DNA from: JANWHZ01 sp041487535
GTDB lineage: Bacteria; Patescibacteriota; Saccharimonadia; Saccharimonadales; UBA4665
Length of the DNA stretch: 9,359 nucleotides
Assembly (NCBI GenBank): GCA_041487535.1
Contig: JBGPNM010000049.1
Location: 1-9,359 of the forward strand
Direction: 5' to 3'
The notes below the pieces were generated by a model, which made no database searches, was not told the DNA's origin, and saw only the letters and a list, made by a program, of their open reading frames with translations. Of this stretch, positions 5,336 to 9,359 are shown piece after piece. Every line of letters starts with the position of its first letter. The stretch's first letter is position 1. A program made the translations under genes and the position numbers.

Positions 5336-6622
5336 ATGGAACTCCTTGTCGACCTGCATGTGCATTCGCACTACTCGCGGGCGACGAGTAAGAACTGCAC
5401 GATTGAGGGGCAGTATTACTGGGGCAAAAAGAAGGGCATTACTGTCATCGGGACGGGTGATTTTACCCATCCTGCCTGGTTTGCGGAGTTTCGCGACAAG
5501 TTAGAGCCGGTTGAAGGCGGGCTGTTCCAGCTAAAAGCTGACATAGCCGCAGAGATAGACAAAACGCTGCCCCTGAGCGTGCGCGGCAACCCGATCCGCT
5601 TTATACCAACTGCGGAAATCGCGACCATCTACAAGAAGGGCGAGCGCGTCCGCAAGCTGCATCAGCTCATCATCATGCCGACGTTCGAAGCGGTCAGTCG
5701 GCTGAATAGCAAACTGGAGCGTATCGGCAATCTGAAGGCCGACGGCCGGCCGATCCTTGGGTTGGATTCCAAAGAACTGGTGCGTCTGAGCTTGGAAGCT
5801 GATAGAGACGCGCTGTACATTCCCGCTCATGCCTGGACACCCTGGTTTGGTGTATTCGGCAGCAAGTCCGGTTTTGACACGCTGCAAGAGGCGTACGAGG
5901 ATCTGACGCCGGAGATTCATGCCGTCGAAACCGGCTTATCGTCCGATCCGCCTATGAACCGGCGGCTGTCGCAGCTGGACGGGCTGAGCGTAATCAGTTC
6001 TTCTGATGCCCATTCGCCGCAAAAGCTCGGCCGCGAGGCCACCATTTTGAATGCCGAGCCGACCTATGCCGATGTTGTCGGCGCTATAAAGACAAATGAT
6101 GCACGGCTGGCAGGCACCATCGAGTTCTTCCCTGAGGAGGGCAAATATCACTACGACGGCCATCGGGTGTGCGGCGTCAAGTTTTCGCCCGAAGAGACCA
6201 AAGCCCACGACGGAATCTGTCCGGTGTGCGGCCGGGCGCTCGTCGTGGGCGTGGATTACCGTGTGGAACAGCTGGCCGACCGCCCGCTCAACCAAGGTGG
6301 CCCGAAAAAAACAGTGGAATACATTGTGCCGCTCGCGGAAGTTATTGCCGAGCTGCACGGCACCAAGTCTGTCGGCGGCAAAGCGGTGGTGGAAGAATAT
6401 GAGCAGCTTATCGCCAATTTGGGCGACGAATTCAGTATAATGCGCAAACTGCCGATCGAGACTATTCGTGCCCGCGCGCCACAAATAGCTCTGGCGGTAG
6501 AGCGCATCCGTACCGGCCAAGTCTACCGCGACCCCGGCTACGACGGCGTCTACGGCACCATCAAAGTGTTTAAGGACTCCGCCGAGAAAGCAGAGACGCT
6601 CAACCAGCTATCTCTGTTATGA
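5336..6622 (+). CDS. Endonuclease Q family protein (PHP-domain DNA repair nuclease)
   Basis: The product is a 428-residue protein with an N-terminal PHP domain: DLHVHSHYSRA (H8, H10), TGDFTHP (D42, H45), AEIATIY (E94), PAHAWTPWFG (H165) and SSDAHSPQKLG (D224, H226) supply metal ligands. A zinc-ribbon-like region follows (GHRVCGV with C279, then CPVCG with C295 and C298). The end of the protein, with ADRPLNQGG, is typical of the family. EndoQ enzymes nick DNA 5' of deaminated bases (hypoxanthine, uracil, xanthine) and abasic sites; the activity here is inferred from family membership. ATG 5336 was chosen because family members start a few residues before DLHxHSxYSRA; GTG 5312 adds eight residues without a ribosome binding site. 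The helicase gene overlaps its end by ATGA, suggesting a coupled operon. The gene was once annotated as a PHP phosphoesterase with Zn ribbon. Confidence 0.92.
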   Translation: MELLVDLHVHSHYSRATSKNCTIEGQYYWGKKKGITVIGTGDFTHPAWFAEFRDKLEPVEGGLFQLKADIAAEIDKTLPLSVRGNPIRFIPTAEIATIYKKGERVRKLHQLIIMPTFEAVSRLNSKLERIGNLKADGRPILGLDSKELVRLSLEADRDALYIPAHAWTPWFGVFGSKSGFDTLQEAYEDLTPEIHAVETGLSSDPPMNRRLSQLDGLSVISSSDAHSPQKLGREATILNAEPTYADVVGAIKTNDARLAGTIEFFPEEGKYHYDGHRVCGVKFSPEETKAHDGICPVCGRALVVGVDYRVEQLADRPLNQGGPKKTVEYIVPLAEVIAELHGTKSVGGKAVVEEYEQLIANLGDEFSIMRKLPIETIRARAPQIALAVERIRTGQVYRDPGYDGVYGTIKVFKDSAEKAETLNQLSLL

Positions 6623-8352
6623 ACGTGTTGAATCAGCTGAATGCACGGCAGCACCAGGCGGTGGAGGCGGATGACGGGCCGGTGCTGATCGTGGCGGGGC
6701 CGGGTACGGGTAAGACCAAGACGCTGACGGCGCGGGTTGCGTATCTGCTGACAGATAGGCTCGTTAAGCCGGACGAAATTGTGGCGCTGACGTTTACGAA
6801 CAAAGCCGCACGGGAAATGCGGCAGCGTCTGGGCGCTTTGTGTGGAGGTAAAATTGCGCTGCCAAAAGTCACTACCTTTCATGCCATCGGCCGCGACATC
6901 TTGCAACAAACGGGTGACGCACAGCCGCTCTTATCCGAGTCCGACCGGCAGGAGATTATCCGCGTGCTGGCTAGGCCCACGCAGTTCAAAAGTCCTAGCG
7001 TGCACGAACTGGGTTTGCTGATTTCTCACTTCAAAACAGCAGTGAGCAAGGCCTTAAGCGAGCCGCAGCAAACGCTGCTTGCCCGCTACGAGCAAGCGCT
7101 TCGTGACCGGCAAATGCACGATTTCGACGATTTGCTGGTTAAAGCCGTAGAGCTGCTGCAAGCCGGCAAGGCGCCGCGCTATACACACGTGCTGGTAGAT
7201 GAATTTCAAGATACGAGTGAATTGCAATATGTAATGCTCAGACTGCTGGCTGGCGGCCAAAATATCTTCGCTATTGGTGATCCGAACCAGTCAATCTACG
7301 CTTTTCGCGGTGCCGGTGCGGCGATGTTCGAGCGCTTTCGCGCGGACTTTCCCGGCGCCATGACGATCGCGCTGACAAGCAACTACCGATCGCGGCCGGA
7401 AGTTGTGGTGCTAGCCAATGCAATCTTCCCCGGTTCTCCTAGACTCGTTGCCGAATCAAAAGATATAGGAACAGTCCGCGCCGTGCAAACACTGAACGAA
7501 TACAGCGAAGCCGACTATATTTTGGCGGCGGTCGAGCAAGGCATCGGCGGCAGTGATCTGCTGAAGGCGAACAGTGAGGATAATGTCCGCGAGCCGCGCG
7601 ACTATGCCGTACTGTACCGCACGCACCGTGCCGGAAAAGTGCTGCAGGAAACATTCGCCGCTGCCGGCATCCCCTACCAAGTTGCCGGCGAAGGGTCTCC
7701 GTATGAGCTTCCGGCTATCCAAGCGGTTATCGCCGTTATGCGCTATCTGTACGAACCGGCGCCCGCGGCGCTGCCGAAGCTTAAAAATTTCAGCGAAAAC
7801 CAGATGCGCACAATCGCTGATAGTATCACGTTCGCCGAAGGTTCTAGCGTTTGCGACCTTGCGGTGAAAATTACCCTGGCGTTCGGTTTGGGGGACGGCC
7901 AGCACTTCCAGCAGTTCCGCAGCATGCTCGTGCAATTTGGCGCCGACTTGGGCGCGGCCGTGCGGCACATTGATTCTATTGCGGAGCAAGAGTTCTACGA
8001 CACAACAGTTAATGCCGTTACGCTGCTGACGATTCATGCAGCCAAAGGTTTGGAGTTCGGCCACGTTTTTGTCATTGCTGCCGAGGAAGGAATTCTTCCG
8101 AAGCTTTCCTCAAAAGGCGACGGCAATATCGACGAAGAGCACCGCCTGTTCTACGTCGCCGTCACCCGTGCCAAAGACAGTCTAGAGATACTGCACACAA
8201 AAACGCGCGCAGGAAAGCTGGCAAGTACCTCTCGGTTCGTGGACACCCTCCCCAAGACGCTGCTCCCGCGCACAGACGACCCTAACCTCCGGGCTCTCGA
8301 AAAGCGACTCAAAAAGCGTGCCGCCAAACGCGCCCAGTCCAGTTTGTTTTAA
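6619..8352 (+). CDS. Compact UvrD/Rep-family superfamily 1A DNA helicase
   Basis: The 577-residue protein has all helicase motifs in order: Q motif LNARQHQAV (7-15), Walker A AGPGTGKT (26-33), motif Ia ALTFTNKAAREM, Walker B DEFQDT (194-199), motif III GDPNQSIYAFRG (220-231), motif IV NYRSRP (255-260), motif V TIHAAKGLEF (471-480) and motif VI RLFYVAVTRAKD (509-520). It is predicted to be an ATP-driven 3'-5' DNA translocase. It is shorter than UvrD, PcrA or Rep (about 670-725 residues). Only about 95 residues lie between the VMRYL segment (377) and motif V, where the regulatory 2B domain normally accounts for most of about 180, and the C-terminal tail is short. The ATG overlaps the endonuclease Q stop by four bases, so the two are likely translated together and may unwind DNA around nicks at deaminated bases. 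Confidence 0.95.
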   Translation: MNVLNQLNARQHQAVEADDGPVLIVAGPGTGKTKTLTARVAYLLTDRLVKPDEIVALTFTNKAAREMRQRLGALCGGKIALPKVTTFHAIGRDILQQTGDAQPLLSESDRQEIIRVLARPTQFKSPSVHELGLLISHFKTAVSKALSEPQQTLLARYEQALRDRQMHDFDDLLVKAVELLQAGKAPRYTHVLVDEFQDTSELQYVMLRLLAGGQNIFAIGDPNQSIYAFRGAGAAMFERFRADFPGAMTIALTSNYRSRPEVVVLANAIFPGSPRLVAESKDIGTVRAVQTLNEYSEADYILAAVEQGIGGSDLLKANSEDNVREPRDYAVLYRTHRAGKVLQETFAAAGIPYQVAGEGSPYELPAIQAVIAVMRYLYEPAPAALPKLKNFSENQMRTIADSITFAEGSSVCDLAVKITLAFGLGDGQHFQQFRSMLVQFGADLGAAVRHIDSIAEQEFYDTTVNAVTLLTIHAAKGLEFGHVFVIAAEEGILPKLSSKGDGNIDEEHRLFYVAVTRAKDSLEILHTKTRAGKLASTSRFVDTLPKTLLPRTDDPNLRALEKRLKKRAAKRAQSSLF

Positions 8353-8987
8353 AAGTGTTCGGTGTAGTTGCATGCAGTGAGTTGCTCGCACGCGTCCAAG
8401 ACTTCTTTGGGAATGGGCTGCTCGCTCTGAAAACCGAGCTTCGGATATCTACGGATGCGCTGCAGGGAGTCTACCATGAGGTCTACGACCTTTTGCTCTG
8501 GGAAGCCTTGGAAATAATCATCAAAATCGACCTGCGGTGAAGTAACATAAGCGGTGGGCTGCGGCTTGGGCCACTGTGCTTCGAACGTCGCAAGCGTGCG
8601 ACGTTCCATGAATGGCACATGTACGAGAACTATGCTGCGGATAGCTAGGCCGCTTGCCCTAAGTAGCTGGTAAGAGAAACGGATATTCTCGCCCGTATTG
8701 CCAGACGCATCCTCTACAATAATGTTGGCGCTGGGCACACCCATGGACTGCGCGACTTCGGCAAAGTCCTCAGCTTCGCTTTTCGCGAAGTGTGCCTTTG
8801 TAAAACGACCAAAACCGCCAGAAAACAAAATCTTTGGGGCCAGCTTCTGTAGATATAACTCGGCTGCCCGCGACGCGGCGGACAGGTTCCGACTACCTAA
8901 ACAGAGAATAAGATCGCTAGGCTCGGGCGTATGTCCGACTTGCATGTAGTTCCAGACAACTTTTGCGAGTTCTCGGTCAGATTGCAC
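8349..8987 (-). CDS. YdcF-like DUF218 family protein
   Basis: Starting from GTG 8987 this is a 212-residue cytoplasmic protein of the DUF218/YdcF fold: DLILCLGSRN (25-34), SGGFGRF (56-62), a conserved E71, VEDASGNTGENIRFS (91-105) and VPFMERR. E. coli YdcF has been reported to bind S-adenosylmethionine, but the family's reaction is unknown. A longer reading from TTG 9017 is possible. I prefer GTG 8987 because a perfect TATAAT lies seven bases before it, inside the longer version's first codons, and because the helix before DLILxLGS is then of usual length. The gene is convergent with the helicase and its stop codon overlaps the helicase stop in a shared TTAA. It is divergent from the dus gene, with 55 bp between the starts. 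Confidence 0.85.
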   Translation of the reverse strand: MQSDRELAKVVWNYMQVGHTPEPSDLILCLGSRNLSAASRAAELYLQKLAPKILFSGGFGRFTKAHFAKSEAEDFAEVAQSMGVPSANIIVEDASGNTGENIRFSYQLLRASGLAIRSIVLVHVPFMERRTLATFEAQWPKPQPTAYVTSPQVDFDDYFQGFPEQKVVDLMVDSLQRIRRYPKLGFQSEQPIPKEVLDACEQLTACNYTEHF

Positions 8988-8994
8988 GTTATGT

Positions 8995-9000
8995 ATTATA
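8995..9000 (-). promoter_or_regulatory. -10 box of the YdcF-like gene
   Basis: On the - strand this is a perfect TATAAT, preceded by the AT-rich ACTATATAC. The GTG start at 8987 follows after seven bases, the distance at which transcription normally begins, so the message is probably leaderless. No good -35 is visible at 16-18 bases. Confidence 0.6.
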
Positions 9001-9042
9001 GTATATAGTTTGCTCAAGTGCAGCGAATAACCCCAAAATATT

Positions 9043-9359
9043 ATGAATCAGTTTGATGCCTTACCCAAGCCGTTTTTTGTGTTGGCGCCGATGGATGACG
9101 TAACGGATACGGTGTTTCGCCGGATTGTGGCTGGTTGTGCGCCGCCGGACTTGTATTTTACAGAGTTTGTGAACGTCGAGGGCTTGCAAAGCCCGGGTCG
9201 GGTAAACTTGCTTAGGAAGCTGCGGTTTACGCCCGCCGAGCAGCCGCTGATTGCGCAGATATGGGGCAAGGATCCGGATAATTTCTATAAAACGGCGCGC
9301 GACCTGGCTGATGGGAGTTTGGCAGAGGAACTCGCATGGTATGCCAGACGTTCAGGCTC
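9043..9359 (+). CDS. tRNA-dihydrouridine synthase (Dus), 5' part
   Basis: The first 105 codons of an open frame run off the window end. PFFVLAPMDDVTDTVFRR (10-27) is the FMN-binding N-terminus of Dus enzymes. TEFVNVEGL (40-48) and PLIAQIWGKDPDNFYKTA (68-85) follow the family pattern. Dus reduces uridine to dihydrouridine in tRNA using FMN and NADPH. The catalytic cysteine motif (usually DINMGCP) is not yet reached at the end of the window. The final residues (ADGSLAEELAWYARRSG) are hard to align to the family from memory. ATG 9043 has no Shine-Dalgarno. The gene is divergent from the YdcF-like gene. Confidence 0.88.
   Translation, partial: MNQFDALPKPFFVLAPMDDVTDTVFRRIVAGCAPPDLYFTEFVNVEGLQSPGRVNLLRKLRFTPAEQPLIAQIWGKDPDNFYKTARDLADGSLAEELAWYARRSG

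Noticed and set aside
5936..6520. Long antisense open frames opposite the endonuclease Q gene, and similar ones opposite the RHS and helicase genes
   Set aside because: Their translations show no domain motifs and arise from the codon usage of the well-supported + strand genes.

Overview
The window reads as a chromosomal segment of a bacterium, most likely a member of Saccharibacteria (TM7) or a related Patescibacteria/CPR lineage. That placement is inference. It rests on the style of the RHS proteins (core ending GARVYLPTLGRF...NGxDLTG instead of the usual DPxG), the CPR-like Dus N-terminus (FFVLAPMDDVTD), the standard genetic code, and the mix of EndoQ, UvrD-like and YdcF-like genes. No rRNA, tRNA, CRISPR array or transposase was seen.

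Left part (1-5147): a polymorphic-toxin (RHS) locus on the + strand. The 3' part of a large RHS gene (1-2331) carries a variable C-terminal tip and is followed by a 180-residue putative immunity gene with a strong ribosome binding site. A second, orphan RHS tip follows (3018-3989), which keeps only the last part of the core, together with a small membrane protein as putative immunity (4011-4283). A third cassette head (4383-4520) is cut short, and a HicB-HicA toxin-antitoxin pair (4545-4969) sits where its tip and immunity gene would be. A broken piece of an earlier RHS core section follows (4980-5147). Both orphan cassettes begin with an almost identical 101-bp repeat that contains a good promoter (CTGACA-N17-TACAAT) ending 9 nt before the ATG. 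A degenerate short element (GCTAACRAG ... YAACAGAT) recurs four times at the cassette edges.

Middle (5148-5335): about 190 bp with no gene that I can support.

Right part (5336-9359): housekeeping and DNA repair. An endonuclease Q family gene (PHP nuclease acting on deaminated DNA) overlaps by ATGA with a compact UvrD-family helicase gene, so the pair probably works as a translationally coupled repair operon. A convergent YdcF-like (DUF218) gene follows on the - strand. It shares a TTAA palindrome with the helicase as mutual stop codons. A divergent tRNA-dihydrouridine synthase (Dus) gene then runs off the window end.

A theme across the window: first genes of transcripts (orphan RHS tip, hicB, ydcF-like) have a -10 box 6-9 nt before the start codon and no Shine-Dalgarno, so they look leaderless or nearly so. 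The two immunity genes, as internal cistrons, have strong Shine-Dalgarno sequences.
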